Part shown: positions 8,702-16,687 of the stretch, in pieces
Layout of the letters: every line of letters begins with the position of its first letter
Numbering within the stretch: position 1 is the stretch's first letter
NCBI RefSeq assembly: GCF_029626145.1
Contig: NZ_JARUBJ010000002.1
Span: forward strand, 1,270,501-1,334,500
Source of the DNA: Micromonospora sp. WMMD961
GTDB lineage: Bacteria; Actinomycetota; Actinomycetes; Mycobacteriales; Micromonosporaceae
Length of the DNA: 64,000 bases
Reading direction: 5' to 3'
Made by a program: the position numbers and the translations under genes
Notes under the pieces: generated by a model
The model's database searches: none
Told to the model about the DNA's origin: nothing
Seen by the model: only the letters and a program-made list of their open reading frames with translations

Positions 8702-9259
8702 GTGACTGTCGTACCACCGTCGGAGCCGGCGGCGGATTCCGTACCCCTGCCGCAGCGCGAGCCGGCCACCGAGGCCGACCTGGCCGCGGTGGCCGCGCAG
8801 CTCGGCCGCACGCCCCGGGGCACCCGGGCGGTTGCCCACCGGTGCCCGTGCGGCCTGCCGGACGTGGTGGAGACGACCCCCCGCCTGGCCGACGGCACCC
8901 CGTTCCCGACGCTCTACTACCTGACCTGCCCCCGGGCCACGGCTGCGTGCAGCCGGCTGGAGTCGGCGGGGTTGATGAAGGAGATGGCGGACCGGCTGAC
9001 GACCGACCCCGAGTTGGCCGCCCACTACCGCGCCGCGCACGAGGACTACCTGGCCCGTCGAGAGGCGATCGGCGAGGTGCCGGAGATCGCCGGCATCTCG
9101 GCCGGTGGAATGCCCGGCCGGGTGAAGTGCCTGCACGTGCACCTGGGGCACGCGCTGGGCGCCGGCCCCGGGGTGAACCCGTTCGGCGACGAGACGTTGG
9201 AGCTGGTCGAACCCTGGTGGGCCACCGGCCCGTGCGTGGACGTGCCGGCGGGCGAGTGA
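8702..9259 (+). CDS. DUF501 domain-containing protein
   Basis: A 185-residue cytoplasmic protein of the DUF501 family, conserved in actinobacteria between the DivIC-like gene and ppx (as Rv1025). Its biochemical role is unknown. Visible landmarks are a cysteine-rich segment HRCPCGLPDVVETTPRLADG, a PTLYYLTCPRATAACSRLES segment, and a C-terminal VKCLHVHLGHALG motif with clustered Cys and His that could bind metal (inference). The stop codon overlaps the GTG of the next gene (GTGA), so the acetyltransferase is translationally coupled to it. Confidence 0.9.
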   Translation: MTVVPPSEPAADSVPLPQREPATEADLAAVAAQLGRTPRGTRAVAHRCPCGLPDVVETTPRLADGTPFPTLYYLTCPRATAACSRLESAGLMKEMADRLTTDPELAAHYRAAHEDYLARREAIGEVPEIAGISAGGMPGRVKCLHVHLGHALGAGPGVNPFGDETLELVEPWWATGPCVDVPAGE

Positions 9260-9777
9260 GCGCGCCGACTGCGGATCAGATCACGGTGCGGCGGGCCCGC
9301 ACCGGGGACGTCCGGGGCATCCGGCGACTGGTGGACACCTACACCAACGACCGGCGGCTGCTGAGCAAGGCCACCGTCACCCTCTACGAGCAGGTGCAGG
9401 AGTTCCGGGTCGCGGTTCGCGCCGAGGACGGCGTCGTGGTGGGCTGCGGCGCGCTGCACGTCATGTGGGAGGACCTGGCCGAGATCCGTACGGTTGCGGT
9501 GGATCCGTCGTGTCGTGGGCGGCGGATCGGGCACCGGCTGGTGGGCGAGCTGATCGACGCCGCCCGGGAGTTGGGCGTGGCCCGGATCTTCGTACTCACC
9601 TTCGAGACGCAGTTCTTCGGCGCGTTCGGCTTCCAGGAGATCGACGGCGCACCGGTGCCGCAACCCGTGTACGAGCAGTTGTTGCGCTCGTACGACGAGG
9701 GTGTCGCGGAGTTCCTGGACCTGGAGCGGGTCAAGCCGAACACGCTGGGCAACACCCGGATGCTGCTGCGCCTGTGA
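9256..9777 (+). CDS. argA: ArgA-type amino-acid N-acetyltransferase (GNAT)
   Basis: A short, 173-residue GNAT enzyme closely resembling mycobacterial Rv2747, the stand-alone N-acetylglutamate/glutamine synthase that starts arginine biosynthesis. Shared segments are VRRARTGDV, LVDTY, VTLYEQVQEF, GCGALHVMWEDLAEIRTVAV, the acetyl-CoA loop CRGRRIGHRL, FVLTFETQFF, GVAEFLDL and VKPNTLGNTRML. It lacks the N-terminal kinase-like domain of classical ArgA, which is normal in this subgroup. The start is GTG 9256, overlapping the DUF501 stop; the frame is open further upstream only as a shadow of DUF501. No arg genes are nearby, so the pathway link rests on family resemblance. Confidence 0.85.
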   Translation: MSAPTADQITVRRARTGDVRGIRRLVDTYTNDRRLLSKATVTLYEQVQEFRVAVRAEDGVVVGCGALHVMWEDLAEIRTVAVDPSCRGRRIGHRLVGELIDAARELGVARIFVLTFETQFFGAFGFQEIDGAPVPQPVYEQLLRSYDEGVAEFLDLERVKPNTLGNTRMLLRL

Positions 9778-9816
9778 CCCGGAGTTGGCCGGGCGGGCTG
9801 CCGTAAGGTTGCTGCC

Positions 9817-10770
9817 GTGACGACGCGTGTGGCGGCCATCGACTGCGGGACCAACTCGATCCGACTGTTGGTCGCCGACCTGCCCGACGACTCGGCCGGG
9901 TCACCGGCGCCGCTGGTCGACCTGACCCGACGGATGGAGATCGTCAGGCTCGGTGCGGGTGTGGACCGCACCGGTCGGCTGGCGCCCGAGGCGATCGAGC
10001 GGACCCGGGTGGCGCTGGCGTCGTACGCCGCCGACATCGAGAAGCTGGGCGCGGAGCGGGTCCGGATGTGCGCCACCTCGGCCTCCCGGGACGCCGCCAA
10101 CGCGGCTGACTTCACCGAGATGGTGCAGCGCACTCTCGGTGTCGCCCCGGAGGTGGTCACCGGTGACGAGGAGGCCCGGCTGTCGTTCACCGGTGCGGTG
10201 CGCGGGCTGCCCGCCGACGCGAAGGCGCCGTTCCTGGTGGTCGACATCGGCGGCGGTTCCACCGAGTTCGTGGTCGGTGACCGGGAGGCCGGGGTGCGCG
10301 CGGCGATCTCGGTGGACATCGGCTGTGTCCGGATGACCGAGCGGCACCTGCCCGACGACCCGCCGACGCCCGAGCAGGTCGCCGCCGCGCAGGCCGACGT
10401 CGCGGCCGCGGTGGACCGGGCGCTCGCCGTGGTGCCCGGCCGTGAGGCGGCCACCCTGGTCGGCCTCGCCGGGTCGGTCACCACAGTGGTCGCCATCGCG
10501 CAGGGCCTGCGGGAGTACGACCCGGAGCGCATCCACCACGCGAGGGTCTCGTACGAGGCGGTCGCCCAGGTGACGGCGGATCTGTTGGGTCAGACCCGTG
10601 CGCAGCGGTTGGCGAACCCGGTGATGCACCCGGGCCGGGCCGACGTGATCGGCGCAGGCGCGCTGGTGCTCCGCGTGATCATGGAGCGGGCCGGGATGCC
10701 GTCGGTGGTCGCTTCCGAGCACGACATCCTCGACGGCATCGCCTGGAGCCTCCAGTCGGCGTCGCGGTAG
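9817..10770 (+). CDS. Ppx/GppA exopolyphosphatase-family phosphatase
   Basis: Exopolyphosphatase/guanosine pentaphosphate phosphatase family, removing terminal phosphate from polyphosphate and possibly acting on (p)ppGpp. 317 residues with the ASKHA fold: phosphate-1 motif VAAIDCGTNSIRLLVAD at the N-terminus, CATSASRDAANAADF, the phosphate-2 loop FLVVDIGGGSTEFVVGD near residue 145, and a C-terminal ADVIGAGALVLRVIM segment. It is the short form without the HD domain, as in actinobacteria. GTG 9817 has no Shine-Dalgarno. A TAAGGT box (9804-9809) ends 7 bases before it, suggesting a leaderless mRNA. It closes the conserved mfd-eno-ppx neighbourhood. Confidence 0.92.
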   Translation: MTTRVAAIDCGTNSIRLLVADLPDDSAGSPAPLVDLTRRMEIVRLGAGVDRTGRLAPEAIERTRVALASYAADIEKLGAERVRMCATSASRDAANAADFTEMVQRTLGVAPEVVTGDEEARLSFTGAVRGLPADAKAPFLVVDIGGGSTEFVVGDREAGVRAAISVDIGCVRMTERHLPDDPPTPEQVAAAQADVAAAVDRALAVVPGREAATLVGLAGSVTTVVAIAQGLREYDPERIHHARVSYEAVAQVTADLLGQTRAQRLANPVMHPGRADVIGAGALVLRVIMERAGMPSVVASEHDILDGIAWSLQSASR

Positions 10771-10941
10771 CTGACGGCGCAAGGTCGCCGATGTGGGGTG
10801 ACCAACCGGGCGGAGACCGCCACGTCGGTGAGGTGGTGTCGATCAATGCGCGGTGCGACGACTGATCGGGGCCAGTTATTGACGGACGCCTATGTTAGTC
10901 TGCGCCGAGACTCAGTCCACCATGAACCAACGGGGGTGTAC

Positions 10942-11394
10942 ATGTCGAAGCGTGTGTCACGGCGACTGGCGGCTGCGGCGCTGGTGGCGTTCAGTGTCGG
11001 GTCCTTTCAGGTCGTGACGGCCGGCTCCGCAGCGGCAGACCCGGTGTCCATTCTGGCGACGCCGACCTGCTCGAAGTCGATCACCTATCAGGGTGCGTTG
11101 GTCCCCGCCTCGTCCGGCAATTCGGTGAACTGCAGCATGCAGCGCGGCAACGTCAGTGACGCCGTGGCACGCCTGCAGGACACGATGAACGACTGTTACC
11201 GCAGCGCGCTGACCCGGGTCGGCGTCTACCCGCTGTCGATCGACCGCAACTTCGGCGGTAACACGGAAAAGGCGCTGCGGGAGGTGCAGAGGGTCGCGGG
11301 CACGGCGGCCGACGGGATCTACGGTCCGAATACGCGCAGGGCGATGTTGCACGTCGACCCTGACTACGGCGACCCCTGCCGTCGCGTCAGCTGA
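10942..11394 (+). CDS. Secreted peptidoglycan-binding domain protein
   Basis: A 150-residue exported protein. The signal peptide is MSKRVSRR plus a hydrophobic stretch ending AGSAAADP, with likely cleavage after ASA/AAA near residue 34. The mature part contains one PG_binding_1 fold (VARLQDTMNDCY...GVYPLSIDRNFGGNTEKALREVQ...GIYGPNTRRAML), the repeat used by cell-wall hydrolases to hold peptidoglycan. Cysteines at TCSK, NCSM, DCYR and PCRR may form two disulfides. No catalytic domain is attached. It may be a wall-binding regulator, inhibitor or structural protein. ATG 10942 has GGGGGTG upstream; the 171-bp gap before it holds no gene I can see. Confidence 0.85.
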   Translation: MSKRVSRRLAAAALVAFSVGSFQVVTAGSAAADPVSILATPTCSKSITYQGALVPASSGNSVNCSMQRGNVSDAVARLQDTMNDCYRSALTRVGVYPLSIDRNFGGNTEKALREVQRVAGTAADGIYGPNTRRAMLHVDPDYGDPCRRVS

Positions 11395-11411
11395 TTCCGG
11401 AGTCTCGGATC

Positions 11412-11444
11412 CGAGGTGGGTCAGGTTCGTCCTGGCCCACCTCG
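11412..11444. terminator. Hairpin terminator after the peptidoglycan-binding gene
   Basis: A 14-bp stem (11412-11425 with 11431-11444, one G-T wobble) and loop TTCGT, 18 bases after the stop codon. Confidence 0.85.
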
Positions 11445-11478
11445 TCGTGTTCCAGCAGGAACACGTTCGGTGCGATCG

Positions 11479-11516
11479 TTGACGCTACTTCGCATTGCGC
11501 ACTACTGTCTAATGCG
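11479..11516 (+). promoter_or_regulatory. PadR promoter with possible autoregulatory operator
   Basis: -35 TTGACG (11479-11484), an 18-base spacer and -10 TACTGT (11503-11508) place the transcription start at about 11515-11516, on the GTG start codon: a leaderless mRNA. An inverted repeat CGCATT (11491-11496) / AATGCG (11511-11516) brackets the -10 and would suit autorepression by the encoded PadR (inference). Confidence 0.6.
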
Positions 11517-11848
11517 TGGACACCACACAGTTGTTGAAGGGCGTGCTTGACCTGGCCGTCCTGGCCGTGCTCCGGCAGGAGGACGGCTACGGCTACGACA
11601 TCCTGCGTCGGCTGCGCGAGGCCGGCCTGGAGGAGGTCGGTGACGCCTCGGTCTACGGGACGCTGCGCCGCCTCTTCGCCGCCGGCCTGCTCACCACCTA
11701 CGTCGTGCCGAGCGAATCCGGGCCGCACCGCAAGTACTACTCACTCAACGCCGCGGGGCGTGACCAGTTGACCCGCTCCGGCAAGCTCTGGCGCTCGTTC
11801 GCCACCACCATGGACAGTCTGCTCGACGATCGGGGGATGGCGGCATGA
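11516..11848 (+). CDS. PadR family transcriptional regulator
   Basis: A 110-residue winged-helix regulator. It has the typical PadR start LLKGVLDLAVLAVLRQEDGYGYDIL, the recognition-helix region GDASVYGTLRRLFAAGLLTTY, the wing SGPHRKYYSLNAAGRDQL, and a short C-terminal dimerisation helix. It is the compact type that usually represses the membrane protein encoded next to it. Its stop codon overlaps the ATG of that gene (ATGA), so the pair is transcribed and translated together. An inverted repeat over its own -10 box suggests autorepression. The ligand is unknown. Confidence 0.93.
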   Translation: MDTTQLLKGVLDLAVLAVLRQEDGYGYDILRRLREAGLEEVGDASVYGTLRRLFAAGLLTTYVVPSESGPHRKYYSLNAAGRDQLTRSGKLWRSFATTMDSLLDDRGMAA

Positions 11849-12882
11849 CCGTCACGGAGCAGGAGATCACCGACTACGTGGCGCGGGTCCGGGCCGCGCT
11901 GGCCGACCTGCCGCCCAGCCAGCGCGACGAGTTGACCGAGGACCTCGCCGACCACCTCACCGAGGTCGCCGCCGAGTCCGAGGGCACGCTCGTCGGGCGG
12001 CTGGGCGAGCCCGAGACGTACGCCGCCGACCTGCGCGCCGCGGCCGGTGCCGCCGGTGGCACCGGCCGGAACCTCGACCAGCGGGTCGCCACCGCCCTGG
12101 TCCGGGTCCGTCGCCGGCTGCGAGAGATCGACACCCGGCTCGGCCCAATGCTCGGGTACGGGACGGCGAGCGAGTTCCTGCTGTTGCTGCGGCCGGCCTG
12201 GTGGGTGCTGCGCGGCTACCTCGCGGCGATGCTGGTGACGATGATGAGCACCGGCGGGAGCTACGGTCTGCTGCCCCGGTTCGGCGGAGAGTTGCTCGCC
12301 GGCATGGTCATGCTCGTCGCGTTCGTGCTCGCCTCCATCTGGATCGGTCGCCGCTCCGCCCGGCTCACCCGCTGGCCCCGATGGGCCCTGCATGCCGGCA
12401 CGTTCGTGCTGGTGGTGTTCGCGCTCGCCGCACTGGGCCACGCGGAGGACCGGCTCGATCGCGACTACTACTACGACCAGACCTCGGTCGACAGTCAGTA
12501 CAGCCAGATCCGGGACGTCTACGTCTACGACCGCGAGGGTCGCCTGGTGGAGAACGCGCGACTCTTCGACCAGAACGGCAACCCGATCCGTCTGGGCTAT
12601 CCGGACTGCGGGGGTCGCGTCGACGAGTACGGCAACCCGTTGTTGCGGCCGTACCCGTACTGCCCCGAGCAGGCGCCCTTCGGGCCCCGCGCCCCGGGCG
12701 CGACCGCACCGCTCACGCCGCCGACCGCACCGCCCGCGACGACACCGACCGGCACGCCGGACCCGAGCGTCACCCCGGGCGCTTCCGTCGCGCCGCAGCC
12801 GGGCGGAACGGCTCCCGGTGAACCGCCGGCAGGCCCGACCGGGACGCCGAGCGGCCCACCGGCTCCGGCCGCGACGGGCTGA
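11845..12882 (+). CDS. HAAS-domain membrane protein partnered with PadR
   Basis: A 345-residue membrane protein. The N-terminal ~90 residues (EITDYVARVRAALADLPPSQ, ELTEDLADHLTEVAAE, LGEPETYAADLR) match the HAAS module, a small helical domain found in DUF1700-like proteins encoded beside PadR regulators. Four hydrophobic helices follow (residues about 110-205). Then comes an extended Tyr-rich region (RDYYYDQTSVDSQYSQIRDV and a GNPIRLGYPDCGG segment) and a Pro/Thr/Ala-rich disordered tail. HAAS proteins are thought to sense envelope state and talk to PadR, but the mechanism is not established. The tail is probably extracytoplasmic (inference). Confidence 0.8.
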   Translation: MTVTEQEITDYVARVRAALADLPPSQRDELTEDLADHLTEVAAESEGTLVGRLGEPETYAADLRAAAGAAGGTGRNLDQRVATALVRVRRRLREIDTRLGPMLGYGTASEFLLLLRPAWWVLRGYLAAMLVTMMSTGGSYGLLPRFGGELLAGMVMLVAFVLASIWIGRRSARLTRWPRWALHAGTFVLVVFALAALGHAEDRLDRDYYYDQTSVDSQYSQIRDVYVYDREGRLVENARLFDQNGNPIRLGYPDCGGRVDEYGNPLLRPYPYCPEQAPFGPRAPGATAPLTPPTAPPATTPTGTPDPSVTPGASVAPQPGGTAPGEPPAGPTGTPSGPPAPAATG

Positions 12883-13012
12883 GTCACGGTGTGAACTGGA
12901 TCATGCTGATGAAGCTGGGAAATAGCTGAACGGACGAGGCGAGCGGGACGGCACCGGAAATCAATGATCGTTACGGTGTCGTCTGCTCATCAACCCCTCG
13001 GAAGGAACCACC

Positions 13013-13678
13013 GTGTCAGAGCAGGTCGCACCCTCCTCCGCGTCCGACGCCGCAGCAGCCCAGCCGGCCGTCGAGACGCCGCAGCCGACGCCGGCCCAGC
13101 CGCAGACGGCCAAGTCGGACGGGGCCGCGCCGACCGCACCCGCATCGGATGCGACCGCGCCGACCGCACCCGCATCGGATGCGACCGCGCCGACCGCACC
13201 CGCACCGGACGGGGCCGCGCCGACCGCACCCGCATCGGACGCGACCGCGCCGGATGCGACCGCGCCGGACGCGGGCAAGCCGGAGGAGAAGTCCGGTGGC
13301 AAGAAGGCGCTGGGCATCATCGGCGCGATCCTCGCGGTCGTCGTCATCGCCGGCCTGAAGTTCGGAGTCGCCTCGGCGATCGGCAACTACTTCAACAAGG
13401 ACGAGACGGCTGACGCCAAGGCCGGCGACTGCATCGCCGAGCTGCCCGAGGTCACCGGCACCAAGCAGGAGAAGGTCGACGGCGCCAAGGTCGTGTCCTG
13501 CACCTCCACCGACGCCGCGTACACGGTGGTCGGTCGGGTGAACGACCAGAGCGAGGCTCAGGCCCAGGCCGGCACCGCCTGCGACCAGTACCTCAAGGAG
13601 GGCGAGGAGGGGTACGTCTTCTCCAGCATCGAGCCGGGCAAGACCGGCTACGTCCTCTGCCTGACCAAGAAGGCCTGA
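13013..13678 (+). CDS. LppU/SCO3897-like membrane-anchored protein with repeat-rich N-terminus
   Basis: A 221-residue protein in three parts: an Ala/Pro/Thr/Asp-rich disordered N-terminus (residues 1-95) built partly from 10-residue repeats of ATAPTAPASD type; one membrane helix (ALGIIGAILAVVVIAGLKFG) after a Lys/Gly patch; and an exported ~95-residue domain starting with AGDCIAEL that carries cysteines (DCIAEL, VSCTSTD, ACDQY, VLCLTKK) and resembles the LppU/SCO3897 family. The family's function is unknown. GTG 13013 has CGGAAGGAACC in front of it. A 14-bp hairpin follows the stop. The repeat region has a 30-bp DNA period and could vary in length. Confidence 0.75.
   Translation: MSEQVAPSSASDAAAAQPAVETPQPTPAQPQTAKSDGAAPTAPASDATAPTAPASDATAPTAPAPDGAAPTAPASDATAPDATAPDAGKPEEKSGGKKALGIIGAILAVVVIAGLKFGVASAIGNYFNKDETADAKAGDCIAELPEVTGTKQEKVDGAKVVSCTSTDAAYTVVGRVNDQSEAQAQAGTACDQYLKEGEEGYVFSSIEPGKTGYVLCLTKKA
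13111..13260 (+). repeat. Coding minisatellite, 30-bp period
   Basis: Five consecutive 30-bp units (13111-13140 through 13231-13260). Units 2 and 3 (13141-13170 and 13171-13200) are identical, while units 1, 4 and 5 carry substitutions. Each unit keeps the frame and adds 10 residues of the Ala/Thr/Pro type to the cytoplasmic linker of the LppU-like protein. Confidence 0.85.
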
Positions 13679-13698
13679 CCAGCGAGGAAGACCAGCAT

Positions 13699-13731
13699 CG
13701 ACGGCGGCGGGAGCGGATCCCGCCGCCGTCG
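13699..13731 (+). terminator. Hairpin terminator after the LppU-like gene
   Basis: A perfect 14-bp stem (13699-13712 with 13718-13731) and a 5-base loop, beginning 21 bases after the stop. The rest of the 199-bp gap to 13878 holds no gene I can see apart from the AGGAGG site before the next start. Confidence 0.85.
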
Positions 13732-13877
13732 GCGTACCCGCAGTCACCAGCCGGCGAACAGGAGGTGAATGCCACTGTTCCGGCGTCTTCCCGACGGCCG
13801 CGCGGCGTGGCAGGCTACCGGCACGTAGGACCACTGGGCGACCAGCCAACGATGACTGACCGCTAGGAGGACGGCCC

Positions 13878-14564
13878 ATGGGCGAGATGGTGAGCTACCG
13901 CAGCAACGGAGGCACGAGCGAGGGGTATCTCGCGATACCCGCCAGCGGAATGGCCAGCCCTGCCGTCATCGTGATCCAGGAGTGGTGGGGCCTCGTCCCG
14001 CACATCCGGTCGGTGGCGGACCGGTTCGCCGAGGCTGGCTTCGTCGCACTCGCCCCGGACTTCTACCACGGCGAGACGACCAGCGAACCCGACGAGGCGC
14101 AGCGGCTCCTGATGGCGATGCGGATGGACGAGGCGGCGAAGGACATCGCCGGAGCAGCCGACTATCTCGCCGGGCGCCCGGAGGTCACCGGTAAGGTCGG
14201 TGCCGTGGGCTTCTGCGCCGGTGGCAGCCTCGCCCTCTGGTCGGCCACGATCTCCGAGCGGATCGTCGCCACCGCGGGCTTCTATCCTGTGCTGCCCTGG
14301 GATTCGATGCGCCCCGACTGGGCCGACTACGCCGGCAAGGCCGCTGTCATCCACTGCTCCGAAGAGGACGGCACCTCGGCCGCCGAGGGCGTACAGACCG
14401 CCCGCCGAGCCATCGAGGAGGCCGGCGGCGACTGCCACCTCTACGACTACCCGGGCACCTCGCACGCCTTCTTCAACGACGACCGGCCGGAGGCGTTCGA
14501 CCAGCGCGCCGCGGCCAGCGCCTGGGCCCGCACCCTGGAACTCTTCCGGGCCAAGCTTGGCTGA
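13878..14564 (+). CDS. Dienelactone hydrolase family protein
   Basis: A 228-residue alpha/beta hydrolase of the DLH family, which uses a Cys-Asp-His triad on lactones or esters. The nucleophile elbow is VGAVGFCAGGSLALW (cysteine in GFCAGG, about residue 114). The histidine is in YPGTSHAFFND near residue 197, with an aspartate in between. The N-terminal YRSNGGTSEGYLAIP and IVIQEWWGLVPHIRSVADRFAEAGF are typical of the family. A strong AGGAGG lies 9 bases before ATG 13878. No aromatic-degradation genes are nearby, so a general carboxylesterase role is more likely than beta-ketoadipate metabolism. The stop lies inside the next coding frame, suggesting co-translation. Confidence 0.88.
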   Translation: MGEMVSYRSNGGTSEGYLAIPASGMASPAVIVIQEWWGLVPHIRSVADRFAEAGFVALAPDFYHGETTSEPDEAQRLLMAMRMDEAAKDIAGAADYLAGRPEVTGKVGAVGFCAGGSLALWSATISERIVATAGFYPVLPWDSMRPDWADYAGKAAVIHCSEEDGTSAAEGVQTARRAIEEAGGDCHLYDYPGTSHAFFNDDRPEAFDQRAAASAWARTLELFRAKLG

Positions 14565-15297
14565 GTCGCGTACCCCCGAGCAGGTGGTCGCCCGCGCAGC
14601 GCGGGCGACCGACCTGGTCGACCTCGACGCGGGCGTCAGCGACTGTTTCGCCTGCCCCCGGCTGGTCCGGTGGCGCGAGGAGGTGGCCCGCACCCGCCGG
14701 GCCGCCTTCCGCGACCAGGAATACTGGGGTCGGCCGGTGCCGGGCTTCGGCGCCGCCGACGCGCGGATCGCGATCCTCGGGCTGGCGCCCGCCGCACACG
14801 GCGGCAACCGCACCGGTCGGATCTTCACCGGCGACCGGTCGGGTGACGTGCTGTTCGCGGCGCTGCACCGGGCCGGGCTAGCCAACCAACCGACGAGCGT
14901 CGCCGCCGACGACGGGCTCGCCCTGCGCGACCTCCGGATCTTCTCGGCCGTCCGATGTGCGCCACCGGACAACAAGCCGACCCCGCAGGAACGGGACACC
15001 TGCGCACCCTGGCTGCACCGCGAGGTCTCGCTGATCCGGCCCACGCTGCGCGTCGTGGTCGCGCTGGGCGCTTTCGCCTGGGCTGCGTGGTGGCCGGTGC
15101 TCCGTCAGGTGTACGGGCTGCGACCGCCCAGCCCGCGACCGGCGTTCGGTCATGGGGCACACTGGTCCGGCACAGCCGCTCCGGATCTGCTGGGCAGCTA
15201 CCACGTCAGCCAGCAGAACACCTTCACCGGACGGTTGACGCCAAAGATGCTGGACGACGTCTTCGACCAGGCTAAACAGCTGGCCGAGGTGGACTGA
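14557..15297 (+). CDS. Uracil-DNA glycosylase, family 5 (UdgB-like)
   Basis: DNA-repair glycosylase removing uracil, and in family 5 also hypoxanthine, from DNA. The [4Fe-4S] ligands are visible as CFAC (residues about 28-31) and a C-x14-C pair (RCAPPDNKPTPQERDTC). Motif 1 is GLAPAAHGGNRTGRIFTGD, which lacks the catalytic Asp/Asn of other UDGs, as expected for UDGb. The second motif is SYHVSQQNTFTGRLT. The start is unsure: TTG 14557 overlaps the hydrolase stop by 8 bases, whereas GTG 14584 would give a nine-residue shorter protein. About 246 residues. Sequence to the stop is unambiguous. Confidence 0.88.
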   Translation: MAESRTPEQVVARAARATDLVDLDAGVSDCFACPRLVRWREEVARTRRAAFRDQEYWGRPVPGFGAADARIAILGLAPAAHGGNRTGRIFTGDRSGDVLFAALHRAGLANQPTSVAADDGLALRDLRIFSAVRCAPPDNKPTPQERDTCAPWLHREVSLIRPTLRVVVALGAFAWAAWWPVLRQVYGLRPPSPRPAFGHGAHWSGTAAPDLLGSYHVSQQNTFTGRLTPKMLDDVFDQAKQLAEVD

Positions 15298-15317
15298 GAA
15301 CGCGTGGGGCGGTGGCG

Positions 15318-16106
15318 ATGACAGACGGAACACGCCCACCTGCGCCGGCACCGGCCGACGAGTCCGGTGTGTTGCGCCCGGCGTTCGGCCTGCTTCGCCG
15401 GTGGTGGCCGGTCGGAGTGGTCGCCGCGCTGCTCGCCGGTGCCGCGCTGGCGTCCGCCCACTCGTCGCTCGGCACCAGCCGGATTCCGCCGGCCGCGGAG
15501 AACGTCCCCTGGGTGCCCGAGTACCCGACCGTCGAGCCGTCCGCGTCCATCCCGGTCGAGCCACGCGACGCCGGCGAGGCCACCCAGGCGCACATACCGC
15601 AGTGGATCGCCACCGTGGCGCTGGTCCTGCTCGGGCTCGCCATCCTCGCCGCCCTCGGCTACCTGACCTGGGTCCTGATCCGGGGCGCGCTGCGCCGTAC
15701 CACCCGGACACTGCCGACGCAGCGGGCCCGGCGCACCGCCGAGGGCACCGCCCGCGAGGTGGTCGCCGCCCTCGACGCCGGCCTGGTGGAGCTGGACGAC
15801 CGGGACACCGACCCACGGGTGGCGGTGATCGCCTGCTGGGTGCGCCTGGAGGAGGCCGCCGCCACGGCCGGCGTGCCACGGCTCACCGGGGACACCCCCA
15901 CCGACCTGGTCAGCCGGCTGCTGCGCGGCGACCCGGCGGCCGGCGTGCCGGCGATCGTCAGCGCCGACGTGCTGGCCGAGTTCGCGCACGTCTATCGGGA
16001 GGCCCGGTACGCCACCCGTCCGGTCGACGAACGCACCCGCGACCAGGCCCGCGCCGCGCTGCGCCGGCTACGCGGCGAACTCACCGCGGCGGTGGTGACC
16101 GCATGA
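15318..16106 (+). CDS. DUF4129 domain membrane protein, first gene of the MoxR operon
   Basis: A 262-residue protein with two membrane helices (WWPVGVVAALLAGAALASA and WIATVALVLLGLAILAALGYLTWVL) separated by an exported Pro/Glu-rich loop, and a cytoplasmic C-terminal DUF4129 domain (VIACWVRLEEAAATAGVPRL, then a LVSRLLRGDP and LAEFAHVYREARYATRPVDE segment). DUF4129 proteins regularly accompany MoxR and DUF58; some are linked to transglutaminase-like proteins, but their function is unknown. ATG 15318 is preferred to GTG 15312, because GGGGCGG then sits 6 bases upstream. The stop overlaps the next ATG (ATGA). Confidence 0.85.
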   Translation: MTDGTRPPAPAPADESGVLRPAFGLLRRWWPVGVVAALLAGAALASAHSSLGTSRIPPAAENVPWVPEYPTVEPSASIPVEPRDAGEATQAHIPQWIATVALVLLGLAILAALGYLTWVLIRGALRRTTRTLPTQRARRTAEGTAREVVAALDAGLVELDDRDTDPRVAVIACWVRLEEAAATAGVPRLTGDTPTDLVSRLLRGDPAAGVPAIVSADVLAEFAHVYREARYATRPVDERTRDQARAALRRLRGELTAAVVTA

Positions 16107-16687
16107 GCAGCACCAGCATCGACGACCTGCTCGCGTTCGAGGAGGAGGCGGCCCCGTCCGGTCCGTCGGAGCGCCGCTCCCGGTTGGGTCCCGTGCTGCG
16201 TGCCCTCGCATGGGCCGCCGCACTGGTCGCGGTGTTGCTCGTCGGCCTCCGAGCGGTCGGCCTCCAGATCTCACTGCCGGTGCTGATCGCCGGGGTGCTC
16301 GCCGTCCTGGCGGTCCGCCGGGTCACCGCCCTGCTCGCGCCGCCACCCCCGCCGCCGGCGGGTGCCCGGGTCGCGCCGGGCGAGGAGGACGGCAGCTACA
16401 ACTGGGGTGCCCGGGACGCGCTGCGCGGCGCGATCAACCGGTGGGAATGGCCCCTGGACTGGTCCTCGACCCGACCTGAGCGGTTCACCGGGACGGTCCT
16501 GCCGAGGATCGGTGAGCTGGCCGACGAGCGGATGCGCCTGAAGCACGGCGTCACCCGCGAATCGGATCCGGCCCGCGCCCGCGTCCTACTGGGTGACCAG
16601 CTGTGGACGTTCCTGGAGACCCCGCCTCGCCGCACCCCGTCGCCGCGCGACCTCGCGGCGATCGTCGCCGAACTGGAGAAGATCTGA
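16103..16687 (+). CDS. Small membrane protein of the MoxR operon
   Basis: A 194-residue protein I cannot assign to a named family. The N-terminus is acidic (DDLLAFEEEAAPSG). Two adjacent hydrophobic helices follow (LAWAAALVAVLLVGLRAVGL and SLPVLIAGVLAVLAVRRVTALL), a proline run, and a cytoplasmic domain of about 110 residues with several Arg/Trp pairs. The ATG overlaps the DUF4129 stop and its own stop overlaps the moxR start (TGATG), so it is an integral member of the operon. Comparable operons carry a membrane protein here (e.g. DUF4350 types), but the sequence is not clearly one of those. Confidence 0.75.
   Translation: MSSTSIDDLLAFEEEAAPSGPSERRSRLGPVLRALAWAAALVAVLLVGLRAVGLQISLPVLIAGVLAVLAVRRVTALLAPPPPPPAGARVAPGEEDGSYNWGARDALRGAINRWEWPLDWSSTRPERFTGTVLPRIGELADERMRLKHGVTRESDPARARVLLGDQLWTFLETPPRRTPSPRDLAAIVAELEKI

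Noticed and set aside
10879..10901. TTGACG with TAGTCT or TATGTT as a promoter for the peptidoglycan-binding gene
   Set aside because: Spacers of 11 and 6 bases are far too short.
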